This document shows, piece by piece, positions 36,846-44,666 of a DNA stretch of 64,000 nt. How positions within the stretch are numbered: position 1 is the first letter of the stretch; each line of letters opens with the position of its first letter. Source of the stretch: Niveispirillum fermenti (GTDB taxonomy: Bacteria > Pseudomonadota > Alphaproteobacteria > Azospirillales > Azospirillaceae); NCBI RefSeq assembly GCF_048066175.1, contig NZ_JBLTXA010000010.1:132041-196040 (forward strand), in the 5' to 3' direction. Under the pieces are notes generated by a model that made no database searches, was not told the origin of the DNA, and saw only the letters and a list, made by a program, of their open reading frames with translations. A program made the position numbers and the translations under genes.

Positions 36846-36852
36846 CATACGC
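36846..36852 (-). promoter_or_regulatory. Second GCGTATG box in the divergent region
   Basis: On the minus strand the context is gggaaGCGTATGgcaatttt. It lies about 140 nt from ATG 36707 and 47 nt before the acyl-CoA synthetase start on the other strand, so it could serve either gene. The gcaatttt flank matches the box at 41446. Confidence 0.35.
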
Positions 36853-36898
36853 TTCCCATCGCCGACCTTCAAAAAACAAACCAGAAGTAAGAAAATAA

Positions 36899-38653
36899 AT
36901 GGATGCGAAGGATTTTGGCCAGTCGGGCCCGGAGCGGGAGGCTCCGCGCCCCTGGCCCGCAATGTCGCTGCGTGCGGCGACCGAACGTCTGTGCGCGCCG
37001 GGCATGCTGTTTGAGATGGAAACAATCCAGGTGCGGGGCGTGCCCATGCGCACCTGGAAGAACCAGCCGCCGACATTGGCCGCCATGGCACGGCGGGCGG
37101 CCAGCCTGTTCGCGGATAATGAGTTCATCATTTATGAGGAGGAGCGCATCCGCTATGGCGCCTGGTTCCGGGCGGTGGCGGCGCTGGCGGCGCGGCTGCT
37201 GGCGGCCGGGGTGGGACGCGGAGACCAGGTGGCGATTGCCATGCGCAACCTGCCGGAATGGCCCGTCGCCTTCTTCGCCATCACCAGCATCGGCGCGATT
37301 GCCGTGCCGCTGAACGCCTGGTGGCAGGGGGAGGAACTGCGCTACGGGCTGGAAAATTCCGGTGCCTGTCTGCTGATCTGCGATGAACAGCGGTTTCGTG
37401 TCGTGGAACCCTTGCGTGGCCAGCTTGCGGACCTTCGTACCGTCTGGGTGGCACGGCCGTCTGCGCCCCTGGCGGGGGCGGAGGCGCTGGACGGGTTGAT
37501 CGGGCCGGCGCGCGATTATGCGCTGCTGCCGGACAGGGATCTGCCAGATGTGCCCATGGTGCCCGACGATGAGGCGACAATCTTCTATACCAGCGGCACC
37601 AGCGGCCTGCCCAAGGGGGCGCTGGGCACGCATCGCAGCACGCTGACCTGCTGCCTGGCCAATGCTTTCAGCTCCCACCGGTCCAGCCTGCGCCGCGGGG
37701 AGACGCCGCCGCCATCGCGGCCGCGCATCTCCCTGACTGTCATTCCGCTGTTCCATGTCACGGCCTGCAACGCCTCGATGATGAGCATGCTGATGACCGG
37801 CGGGAAGATGGTGATGATGCGCAAATGGGACGCGGTGGAGGCCATGCGCCTGATCGAGCGGGAGAAAGTGTCGGTGGCCGGCGGCGTGCCGACCATCGCC
37901 TGGCAATTGCTGGAACATCCCGACCGGCACCGATACGACCTGTCCTCCATCGAATCCATGGCCTATGGCGGGGCGCCGGCGGCACCGGAACTGGTGCGGC
38001 TGATCGACAGCGATCTGCGCGCCCAGCCCAGCAGCGGCTGGGGCATGACCGAAACCTCGGCCACGGTCACCACCCATGCGGCGGAGGACTATGTCAACCG
38101 GCCCGACAGCTGCGGCCCGCCCCTGCCGGTGTCGGAGATACGCATCATGGCCCCCGACGGCCAGATGGAGATGCCGGTGGGGGAGGTGGGGGAATTGTGG
38201 GCCTTCGGACCCCAGATCGCCAAGGGCTATTGGCGCGATCCGCAGGCGACGCAGGCCACCTTCATTGATGGCTGGGTGCGTACCGGCGATCTGGCCCGCA
38301 TCGATGATGAGGGCTTCTGCTATATCGTGGACCGGGCCAAGGATATCGTCATCCGTGGCGGCGAGAATATCTATTGCATCGAGGTGGAGAACGCCCTGTT
38401 CGCCCATCCCGCCGTCACCGATGCTGCCGTGGTCGGGGTGCCCCACCGCACCCTGGGGGAAGTACCGGCTGCCATCGTGCATCTGGGGCCCGGCCATGAG
38501 GCGGACGAGGTCCAGATCCTGGATTGGGTACGGACCCGCCTGGCCCCGTTTAAGGTGCCGGTGCAGGTCCGTTTCGCCGCCGATCCGCTGCCACGCAATG
38601 CCAATGGCAAGATATTGAAAAAGCAGCTGCGCGCGCTGTTCGATCCGGAGTGA
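36899..38653 (+). CDS. AMP-forming acyl-CoA synthetase
   Basis: A 584-residue adenylate-forming ligase that activates a carboxylic acid with ATP and CoA. The P-loop FYTSGTSGLPKG lies near residue 229, the adenine motif GMTETSATV near 380, the hinge motif RTGDLARIDDEGFCYIVDR near 460-478 and the catalytic Lys571 in NANGKILKKQL. The N-terminus includes a short extra segment (to about residue 40) rich in Pro and Arg; the ATG at 36899 has a weak ribosome site, and a later in-frame ATG at 36962 is a possible start. It is transcribed divergently from the FadB operon and ends in a perfect hairpin terminator. It probably supplies the acyl-CoA substrate of the whole island. Confidence 0.93.
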   Translation: MDAKDFGQSGPEREAPRPWPAMSLRAATERLCAPGMLFEMETIQVRGVPMRTWKNQPPTLAAMARRAASLFADNEFIIYEEERIRYGAWFRAVAALAARLLAAGVGRGDQVAIAMRNLPEWPVAFFAITSIGAIAVPLNAWWQGEELRYGLENSGACLLICDEQRFRVVEPLRGQLADLRTVWVARPSAPLAGAEALDGLIGPARDYALLPDRDLPDVPMVPDDEATIFYTSGTSGLPKGALGTHRSTLTCCLANAFSSHRSSLRRGETPPPSRPRISLTVIPLFHVTACNASMMSMLMTGGKMVMMRKWDAVEAMRLIEREKVSVAGGVPTIAWQLLEHPDRHRYDLSSIESMAYGGAPAAPELVRLIDSDLRAQPSSGWGMTETSATVTTHAAEDYVNRPDSCGPPLPVSEIRIMAPDGQMEMPVGEVGELWAFGPQIAKGYWRDPQATQATFIDGWVRTGDLARIDDEGFCYIVDRAKDIVIRGGENIYCIEVENALFAHPAVTDAAVVGVPHRTLGEVPAAIVHLGPGHEADEVQILDWVRTRLAPFKVPVQVRFAADPLPRNANGKILKKQLRALFDPE

Positions 38654-38686
38654 CACCAGCGGTCATGCATAATGACCGCTGGTGTC
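38652..38686. terminator. Perfect 15-bp terminator hairpin
   Basis: gacaccagcggtcat (38652-38666) pairs perfectly with atgaccgctggtgtc (38672-38686), starting within the stop codon of the acyl-CoA synthetase. It lies between convergent genes and can serve the SDR on the minus strand too. There is no long T-run. Confidence 0.75.
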
Positions 38687-38715
38687 CGCGCCGACTGGCG
38701 CGGCAGCGGTATGCG

Positions 38716-39520
38716 TTACCAGACGACCCCAGTGCGGTTCTCGCCGGGCCGCCTGACCGTGGGGTGCGATGTCGACAAGCCGCCATCGACGGCGATGGCC
38801 TGGCCATGGATATAGCTGGCGGCATCGGACACCAGGAATAGGGCGGCCTCGGCCACCTCCCCGGCCTCGCCGCCGCGCAGCAGCGGGTTCAACTGGCCGA
38901 TCCTGTCGAGCTTGCCACTGGCACGCGCGCGGTCATAGGCGGGCTTGGTCATGCCCGTTTCGATCAGGCCGGGGCAGACGGCATTGATCCGCACGCCGGT
39001 TCCCGCCAGCTGCTGGGCGGCGGTCTGCACCAGATTGATGACGCCGGCCTTGGAGGCGGAATAATGCGCCGGTCCTGCACCGGAACGCAGTCCGGCCACC
39101 GACGCGGTGCAAAGAATGGCACCTCCGCCGGTCCGGGCGATGCGTGGTGCGGCGTGTTTGACGGCCAGGAATGGGCCGATCAGGTTCACGCGCAATGTCT
39201 CCAGCCAGATATCGGGCGTGGCGTCGAAGAAGCCGCCAGCGGCCCCGCCGGTGATGCCGGCATTGGCATGGAAAATGTCCAGGCGGCCGAACGCGCCCTC
39301 GGCCCGGTCCAGCAGGGCCAGCATGTCGGGTTCCGACCCGGCATCCCCCGTCACCGCCAGCGCTTCGCCCCCCTCAGTGCGGATGGCCTGCGCGGTATCA
39401 TTCACGGCGTCAGCGCGGTCGAAGGCGACGATCTTCGCCCCGGCGCGAGCGAAACGCAGGGCCGATGCCGGATGCGGCACCGGTGACGATGGCGACCTTG
39501 CCGTCCAGTTGGCCGCTCAT
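38716..39520 (-). pseudogene. SDR-family oxidoreductase, frameshifted at the NAD-binding motif
   Basis: The start ATG at 39520 overlaps the stop of the upstream SDR and opens with MSGQLDGKVAIVTGAASGIG, a normal SDR start. The frame then shifts at about 39459-39466; another frame carries the rest, starting SALRFARAGAKIVAFDRAD and containing NAGITGG, the active-site S and YSASK, and a normal C-terminus with GQAIAVDGGL. The 805-nt span is not a multiple of three. An 11-bp deletion between two gcatcggc-like repeats would explain the loss, because it restores the expected GIGRASALRFA. A translated product from GTG 39480 would lack the TGxxxGxG nucleotide-binding loop and be inactive. The intact enzyme would have been a 3-hydroxyacyl- or alcohol-type dehydrogenase. 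Confidence 0.85.
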
Positions 39521-40281
39521 ATCGTCACCCCGCCATCGACGATCACCATCTGCCCGGTCATCCATGTGGCGGCCGGCGATGACAGGAACACGGCCGCCCC
39601 GGCAATGTCGCGCGGTTCACCAAGACGGCGCATCGGCGTGCGGCTGGCGGTGGCGTCATGCACACGCTGATCCTCCCACAGGGCGCGGGCGAAATCGGTC
39701 TTCACCACGCCGGGGGCGATGGCGTTGACGCGGATATTATGCTTGCCATTCTCCACCGCGTAATTGCGCACCAGCTGGAAATCCGCGGCCTTGGAGATGT
39801 TGTAGCCGCCGATCGTGTCCGATCCCTTCAGCCCGCCGATGGAGGAGATGACGACAATCGCCCCATCCTTCTTTGCGCGCATGTCGGGCAGGGCCAACTG
39901 GATCAGCCAATGGTTGGCCAGGACGTTATTGTCCAGGATCTTCCGGAACTGTTCGTCCGAAATGCCGTCCATCGACCCGTAATAGGGATTGCTGGCCGCA
40001 TTGCAGACCAGGATGTCGATGGGGCCAAGCTGTTCACGCGCGCTGACGAACATCTCCTCCAGCGCCGATTTGGACGAGATGCTGGCGGCCAGCGCAATGG
40101 CGGTGCCCGCACCGTGGCGGGCATTGATCGCCGCCGCCACCTCTTCACAGGCATCCTGCTTGCGGCTGGAGATCACCACCTTGGCGCCCTGTGCAGCCAG
40201 TTCCTCGGCGATGGCGCGGCCGATGCCGCGCGAGGAACCCGTGATGATGGCGGTCTTGCCGCCCAGATCGAACAATGACAT
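39517..40281 (-). CDS. SDR-family oxidoreductase
   Basis: A 254-residue classical short-chain dehydrogenase/reductase. The cofactor motif TGSSRGIGRA is at about residues 15-24, NAAS follows the fourth strand, and the catalytic Ser and YNISK are present (near residues 145 and 159). The Arg in SSR after the third strand suggests NADP preference, which is an inference. It overlaps the next SDR start by 3 bp (ATGA) and lies 24 bp after the phosphotransferase gene, so the three form one leftward operon. It may oxidise a hydroxyl group of the catabolised compound. Confidence 0.93.
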   Translation of the reverse strand: MSLFDLGGKTAIITGSSRGIGRAIAEELAAQGAKVVISSRKQDACEEVAAAINARHGAGTAIALAASISSKSALEEMFVSAREQLGPIDILVCNAASNPYYGSMDGISDEQFRKILDNNVLANHWLIQLALPDMRAKKDGAIVVISSIGGLKGSDTIGGYNISKAADFQLVRNYAVENGKHNIRVNAIAPGVVKTDFARALWEDQRVHDATASRTPMRRLGEPRDIAGAAVFLSSPAATWMTGQMVIVDGGVTI

Positions 40282-40305
40282 GTGGATTTCCTTCCCGTTG
40301 GTTAT

Positions 40306-41379
40306 TCAGGCGCCGGCCTGTTCGGCGAAGCGCCAGGCCTGTTCGGCCAGCGGGCGCACGCGGGCGGCCGTCTTCTCCGCCTCTGCATTGGAGGCATTGC
40401 CATCAATGACCCGCTTCCTGATGCCTTGGACGATCCCGACCAGGCGGAACAGCCCATAGGCGAAGTACCAGTTGAGGTCCGGCATCGAGCTCCGCCCGGT
40501 GCGGGTGCAGTACCGCTCCGTCAACTCATCCAGGCCGGGAATGGCCAGGGCGGCCAGATCGACCCCGCCTAACTGGGCCAGCCGGTCGCCGCGCGGCATG
40601 GCCCAATTCATCGCCAGATAGGCGAAATCGGCCAGCGGGTCGCCCAGGGTTGACAATTCCCAGTCCAGGACGGCCAGCACGCGGGGCGCATCCTTGGCGA
40701 AGATCAGATTGTCGATGCGATAATCGCCATGGATGATGGCAGTCCGCTCCTGCGCGGGCCGGGTGCGGGGCAGCCACTCGATCAGCCGTTCCACCGCAGG
40801 GATGTCGTCGGTCTGGGCGGCCCGATACTGTTTGGTCCAGCGCCCGACCTGTCGTTCGAAGTAATTGCCGGCCGCCCCATAATCGCCCAGGCCCACCCGG
40901 TCGGGCTGGATCATGTGCAGGTCGGCCAGCGCGTCGACAGTGGCGTGATAGATCGCCCGTCGTTCCTCCCGTGCCGCATCGGGCAGGGTGGCGTCCCAGA
41001 AGGTGCGGCCATTCACGCATTCCATGACATAGAACGGCGCGCCGATCACGTCCGCATCCTCGCAAAGGGCAAACGGACGCGCGACGGGAAAGCCGGTCGG
41101 ATGCAGGGCGGCGATCAGGCGATATTCCCGATCCACGGCATGGGCCGATGGCAGGATGGTGCCGAAAGGCTTGCGTCGCAGCACATATTCCCCCTCGCCA
41201 TCGGATAGGCGATAGGTGGGATTGGACTGGCCGCCGGCGAATTTCGCCATTTCCCGCAATGTGCCGAAGCCCGCGACATGCTGTTGCAGCCAGGTTCCGA
41301 GTCGAGCCCGCTGCTCTTCACCATCCATGTCCGCGGGCACCCTGTCCGGCTGCCTTTGTTGTTCGCCGGTGGTGGTCAC
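40306..41379 (-). CDS. APH-family phosphotransferase (ACAD10/LvaA-like)
   Basis: A 357-residue kinase-like protein of the aminoglycoside phosphotransferase (choline kinase) superfamily. The ATP-binding N-lobe includes GGQSNPTYRL and YVLRRKPFG (Lys/Arg), the catalytic loop is HGDYRIDN and the metal-binding segment is VLDWELSTLGDP. Proteins of this group are found next to acyl-CoA dehydrogenases in bacteria and fused to one in ACAD10/11. LvaA of Pseudomonas putida phosphorylates 4-hydroxyacyl-CoA so that a dehydrogenase-like enzyme can remove the hydroxyl. A similar role here is an inference from fold and neighbours. It leads the operon phosphotransferase-SDR-SDR. Confidence 0.9.
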   Translation of the reverse strand: MTTTGEQQRQPDRVPADMDGEEQRARLGTWLQQHVAGFGTLREMAKFAGGQSNPTYRLSDGEGEYVLRRKPFGTILPSAHAVDREYRLIAALHPTGFPVARPFALCEDADVIGAPFYVMECVNGRTFWDATLPDAAREERRAIYHATVDALADLHMIQPDRVGLGDYGAAGNYFERQVGRWTKQYRAAQTDDIPAVERLIEWLPRTRPAQERTAIIHGDYRIDNLIFAKDAPRVLAVLDWELSTLGDPLADFAYLAMNWAMPRGDRLAQLGGVDLAALAIPGLDELTERYCTRTGRSSMPDLNWYFAYGLFRLVGIVQGIRKRVIDGNASNAEAEKTAARVRPLAEQAWRFAEQAGA

Positions 41380-41445
41380 CTGGCCCCTCCCTTGGTTTTG
41401 TCGATACCTTATGTTTCAAACTCTATAAATATCAACGAAAAATGC

Positions 41446-41452
41446 CATACCC
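41446..41452 (-). promoter_or_regulatory. GGGTATG box upstream of the phosphotransferase operon
   Basis: On the minus strand the context is gaattttGGGTATGgcattttt, 67 nt upstream of ATG 41379 and oriented toward it. It lies in the region shared with the divergent double-TetR regulator gene (start 41510), which might bind there. Confidence 0.4.
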
Positions 41453-41509
41453 AAAATTCTAATTAGCGCACCACTCGTTTGAATCCTCTTAATTGTTGGA
41501 CGGCTTGCC

Positions 41510-42880
41510 ATGGTTGGGCATAAGAGGCGGATGGAACAGCAGGACAGCATGGAGCCGCCCGTCGCGCGCAAGCCGCGCAGCCGGCACAAGTTCGAGCAGA
41601 AGCGGGAGGAGATCCTCAGCGCGGCCACCGATTTCATGAACAGCCAGGGGGCCAAGGGCACGACCCTGCTGGAGGTGGCGCGCGCGGTCGATCTGAACAC
41701 GACCAGCATCACCTATTATTTCCGGCGCAAGGAGCTGCTGGCGGCGGCGGTGTTCGAGCGCACGATGGACCGGCTGCACGCCATGGTGCGCGCGGCGGGG
41801 GCTGAGCCTGACCCCAGGTCACGGGTGCGCCGCTTCATCGATTTGAATGTCGCGCTGCGGTCCGATGTCATCCTTGGCAAGGCGCGTCCGCTGGCCAGCC
41901 TGTCCGACCTGCGTACGCTGGAGGACAATATCCGTCTGCCGCTGGAACGTCGCTTCCAGGAGGTATTCCGCGATGTCCGCGCCTTTTTCGAGGGGCCGGA
42001 GGCGGGGGTGGTCAAGGATGTGACGACGGCGCGGGCCCATATCCTGCTGGAGACGATCTTCTGGCTGCCGATCTGGATCAGCCATTATCCGCTGGATGAA
42101 TTCGCGCGGGTGTCGCGGCGGCTGTTCGACATTCTGGACCGGGGGATCGCCCTGGACACGGCGGCCTGGACACCGGTGCTGCTGGCCGATGCCACCCCGA
42201 CGGAGGAGGCATTGGCGGCAGAGGGGGGGACGGAGAATTTCATGCGCGTCGCCACCCGGCTGATCAACGAGATCGGTTATCGCGGTGCCTCGGTTCTGCG
42301 CATTGTCGAGGAATTGAAGGTCACCAAGGGCAGCTTCTATCACCATCTGGATGCCAAGGATGATCTGGTGCTGGAGTGCTTCCGCCGCTCCTACCGCCGT
42401 GTCGCCCAGATCCAGGGTGCCGCCAACGAGCAGGGCGGGGATGAGTGGCAGCGCCTGTCGTCGGTGATCGCCACCCTGCTGGATATCCAGTTCGACGCGC
42501 AATGGCCCCTGACCCGCACCTCGGCGCTGCAGGCCCTGCCGTTCAATCTGCGGGCGGAAGTGGTCGATCGCTCGAACCGCACGGCGGTGCGCTTCGCCGG
42601 GTGCCTGATCGAAGGCGCCATGGAGGGCAGCATCAGGGTGGTCGATCCCATGATCGCCAGTCAGATGATTATCGCCACGCTGAACTCCGCCTTTGACCTG
42701 CGCAAATGGGCTTCGCGCCTGAACCGCCGCGATGCGATCGGCATCTATGCCTCGACCGTGCTGGGCGGCCTGTTCGATCCGGGGATCGGTCCGGTTATGC
42801 GCCTGGACGGCGAGGGGCAGGGTGCCGGGGCGCCAGCGGCCGATGGATCGCGCAGCCGCTGGCTGGGCTGGCGGGAATAG
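41510..42880 (+). CDS. TetR-type regulator with two tandem TetR units
   Basis: A 456-residue protein, twice the usual TetR length. The first HTH is near residues 28-75 (REEILSAATDFMNSQGAKG, then VARAVDLNTTSITYYF). A second complete one is near 245-295 (ATRLINEIGYRGASVLRIVE followed by KVTKGSFYHHLDAKDDLV). Each is followed by a helical ligand-type domain, so it looks like two TetR monomers fused into one chain, a pseudo-dimer. Start choice is uncertain: ATG 41510, 41531 or 41549 each have modest ribosome sites. It is divergent from the phosphotransferase operon and close to the GGGTATG box, so control of that operon is likely but unproven. The ligand is probably an acyl-CoA. Confidence 0.9.
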   Translation: MVGHKRRMEQQDSMEPPVARKPRSRHKFEQKREEILSAATDFMNSQGAKGTTLLEVARAVDLNTTSITYYFRRKELLAAAVFERTMDRLHAMVRAAGAEPDPRSRVRRFIDLNVALRSDVILGKARPLASLSDLRTLEDNIRLPLERRFQEVFRDVRAFFEGPEAGVVKDVTTARAHILLETIFWLPIWISHYPLDEFARVSRRLFDILDRGIALDTAAWTPVLLADATPTEEALAAEGGTENFMRVATRLINEIGYRGASVLRIVEELKVTKGSFYHHLDAKDDLVLECFRRSYRRVAQIQGAANEQGGDEWQRLSSVIATLLDIQFDAQWPLTRTSALQALPFNLRAEVVDRSNRTAVRFAGCLIEGAMEGSIRVVDPMIASQMIIATLNSAFDLRKWASRLNRRDAIGIYASTVLGGLFDPGIGPVMRLDGEGQGAGAPAADGSRSRWLGWRE

Positions 42881-42964
42881 GGGCTGGGGCTTGAGACATG
42901 GCTGGAATTGTCGGGTCCCGGTGCCTGCCGGGGCGTTGCGGTCCCATGCCGGCCTTCAACGGTT

Positions 42965-43065
42965 CCGGGATGTCAAACTTGCTTGTTTGAAGATATAGAA
43001 TTTTTTATATTATTGATTTTATTTGATAAATTTTTATAATCATAAAATCGGTTGAGATTGCCTGA
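42965..43065. other. AT-rich intergenic stretch before the MaoC pseudogene
   Basis: About 100 bp with runs such as gaattttttatattattgat and ataaatttttataatcataa are almost pure A/T in a GC-rich region. No ORF is present. It probably includes the promoter of the hydratase at 43107 and could bind a nucleoid or regulator protein. Confidence 0.6.
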
Positions 43066-43106
43066 AATTGCCCCCTATGATGCGGAAAACATCAGGGGGG
43101 CTGGGT

Positions 43107-43580
43107 ATGTGCAATCCGGAAGGGGCCGGCATCGCCGCACTGGCAAATTTACACTACGGGTCAGGCTGGTTGCGGGTCGATCAGTCCTTGATCGATGCCT
43201 TTGCCGCCGTTACCGGCGATCATCAATTCATCCATGTCGATCCGGCGCGGGCATCGTAAACCCCGTTCGGCGGCACCATCGCCCATGGCTTTCTGCTGCT
43301 GTCGCTGCTGCCACAACTGCATGCCACATCCCACCGGCCCGTGATCCCGGCGCTGACCATGGCCATCAATTACGGCTTTGACCGCATCCGCTTCATCACG
43401 CCGGTCCGGGCGGGCAGCCTGGTGCGCGCCCTGTTCACCGTGACGGAACTGGCGGAGAAGCGACCGGGGGAGTGGCAGCAGGCGCTGGATGTCGAAATGA
43501 TCGCCAAAGGTGCCGACCGGCCTGTGCTGTGCGCGCGCTGGCTCAGCCGGATGGTGCTGGCCTCAGGTCCGCAGGCATGA
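43107..43580 (+). pseudogene. MaoC-like hotdog enoyl-CoA hydratase, interrupted by a stop codon
   Basis: The open frame starts at ATG 43107 (AGGGGGG at 43094-43100) and gives the N-terminal hotdog half ending FAAVTGDHQFIHVDPARAS, the catalytic Asp/His region of MaoC hydratases. A TAA at 43257-43259 then interrupts it. The same frame continues at once with TPFGGTIAHGFLLLSLLPQL and runs to a normal end (LCARWLSRMVLAS) at 43580. The full product would be 157 residues, typical of the family, with Lys, Gln or Glu expected at the stop position. This is a single nonsense change in an otherwise preserved gene. Readthrough is conceivable but unsupported. Confidence 0.9.
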
Positions 43581-43595
43581 GCCGCCGGACGGGGT

Positions 43596-43747
43596 CATAC
43601 CGACGGTTAAAATGTTTGGCCGTCGGTTCGGTGCCGACTGGCACCGCGCCGCTCGTGCGGCGTAGCCGAAGCCCACGGATGTGGGCGCTGGCGATTGAAG
43701 GGCTTGAAAGATTGACTATCGGTCAATCTTTCAAGGCGACGGTATCA
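43596..43747 (+). repeat. Multi-hairpin dispersed repeat, copy B
   Basis: Five stems in order: a 7-bp core that extends to 12 with G-U pairs (43600-43606/43620-43626), 7 bp (43629-43635/43640-43646), 6 bp (43647-43652/43657-43662), 6 bp with GGAT loop (43671-43676/43681-43686), then the linker ggcgattgaaggg and a 13-bp perfect stem (43703-43715/43723-43735). It begins tcatacc and ends ggtatca, near-inverted ends. It fills the gap between the MaoC pseudogene and the convergent thioesterase. Confidence 0.75.
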
Positions 43748-44632
43748 GGTCCGCCCCGGCATCCGCATCAGGCTTTCCTGGGTGACGGTTGCTACCAGCC
43801 TTCCGGCGGTTGTGAAGAAATGCCCCCGGCTCAGGCCGCGCGCACCACCCGCCCAGGGACTGTCGGTTTCAAACAGCAGCCAGTCATCCATATCCGGCGT
43901 GTCGTGGAACCAGATGGCGTGGTCCAGGCTGGCGCTTTGCACACCGGGTGTGAAGGGGCGCACGCCATGGGGCAGCATGGCATTGCGCAGCAGCATGATG
44001 TCGGACGCATAGGCCAGCAACCCGCGCTGCAGGGCCCCGTCGGCACCGACAGGATGGCGCATGCGCATCCACCAGGCCGATTGCGGCGGCTGCGGTTGCG
44101 CACCGAACAGCGCGTCTGGATCGATGGGCACGATCGCCATCGGTCGCCCGTCCAGCCGTTCCGTCAACAGGCGGCCGCGTTCATCGGCGGTGGCGCGCCA
44201 GGCGGCCAACCGTTCAACGGCCTGTTCCGGGACCATCATGGTACGCATGGCAATCTGATGGCTGCGACCGCTCTCCCCCCGATGGAAGCCGGCCAGCATG
44301 ACCAGGATGGGCTGCCCCTCCTGCCGGGCAATCACCTGCCGGTTGGCGAAGCTGCGTCCCGCGACAAGATCGGTGACCTGATAATGCACTGGCTTGCCGG
44401 GATCGCCCGCCCGCAGGAAACAGGCGTGCAGGCTGTGGGCCAGCTTGCCCTGATCCTCCGCCAGACTGGCGGCCATCAGCGCCTGGGCGATGGTCTGCCC
44501 GCCGAAGATCCGGCTCGCGAATCCTTCGAAATGCGTCCCCTGATAGGTGTCTGTCGCGATTGGAGCCGGCTCGACCAACGACCGGACACGGGTCCCCCAT
44601 TCATTTTGCATCATGGTACCTGTCCAGTTCAT
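43745..44632 (-). CDS. Acyl-CoA thioesterase II (TesB family)
   Basis: A 295-residue double-hotdog thioesterase that hydrolyses acyl-CoA to acid and CoA. The family features FGGQTIAQALMAAS, HSLHACFLRAGDP and SLDHAIWFHDTPDMDDWLLF (catalytic Asp region) are clear, and the length matches TesB (about 286). Its start could be ATG 44632 or the later ATGs at 44614 and 44611, which precede MQNEWGTRV. It is divergent from the phosphatase gene with a very short gap. In a degradation island it probably releases CoA from dead-end or excess acyl-CoA. Its stop overlaps the end of hairpin repeat copy B. Confidence 0.93.
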   Translation of the reverse strand: MNWTGTMMQNEWGTRVRSLVEPAPIATDTYQGTHFEGFASRIFGGQTIAQALMAASLAEDQGKLAHSLHACFLRAGDPGKPVHYQVTDLVAGRSFANRQVIARQEGQPILVMLAGFHRGESGRSHQIAMRTMMVPEQAVERLAAWRATADERGRLLTERLDGRPMAIVPIDPDALFGAQPQPPQSAWWMRMRHPVGADGALQRGLLAYASDIMLLRNAMLPHGVRPFTPGVQSASLDHAIWFHDTPDMDDWLLFETDSPWAGGARGLSRGHFFTTAGRLVATVTQESLMRMPGRT

Positions 44633-44666
44633 GTGATGATGTGAAAATATTTAATGGATAAGTGCA

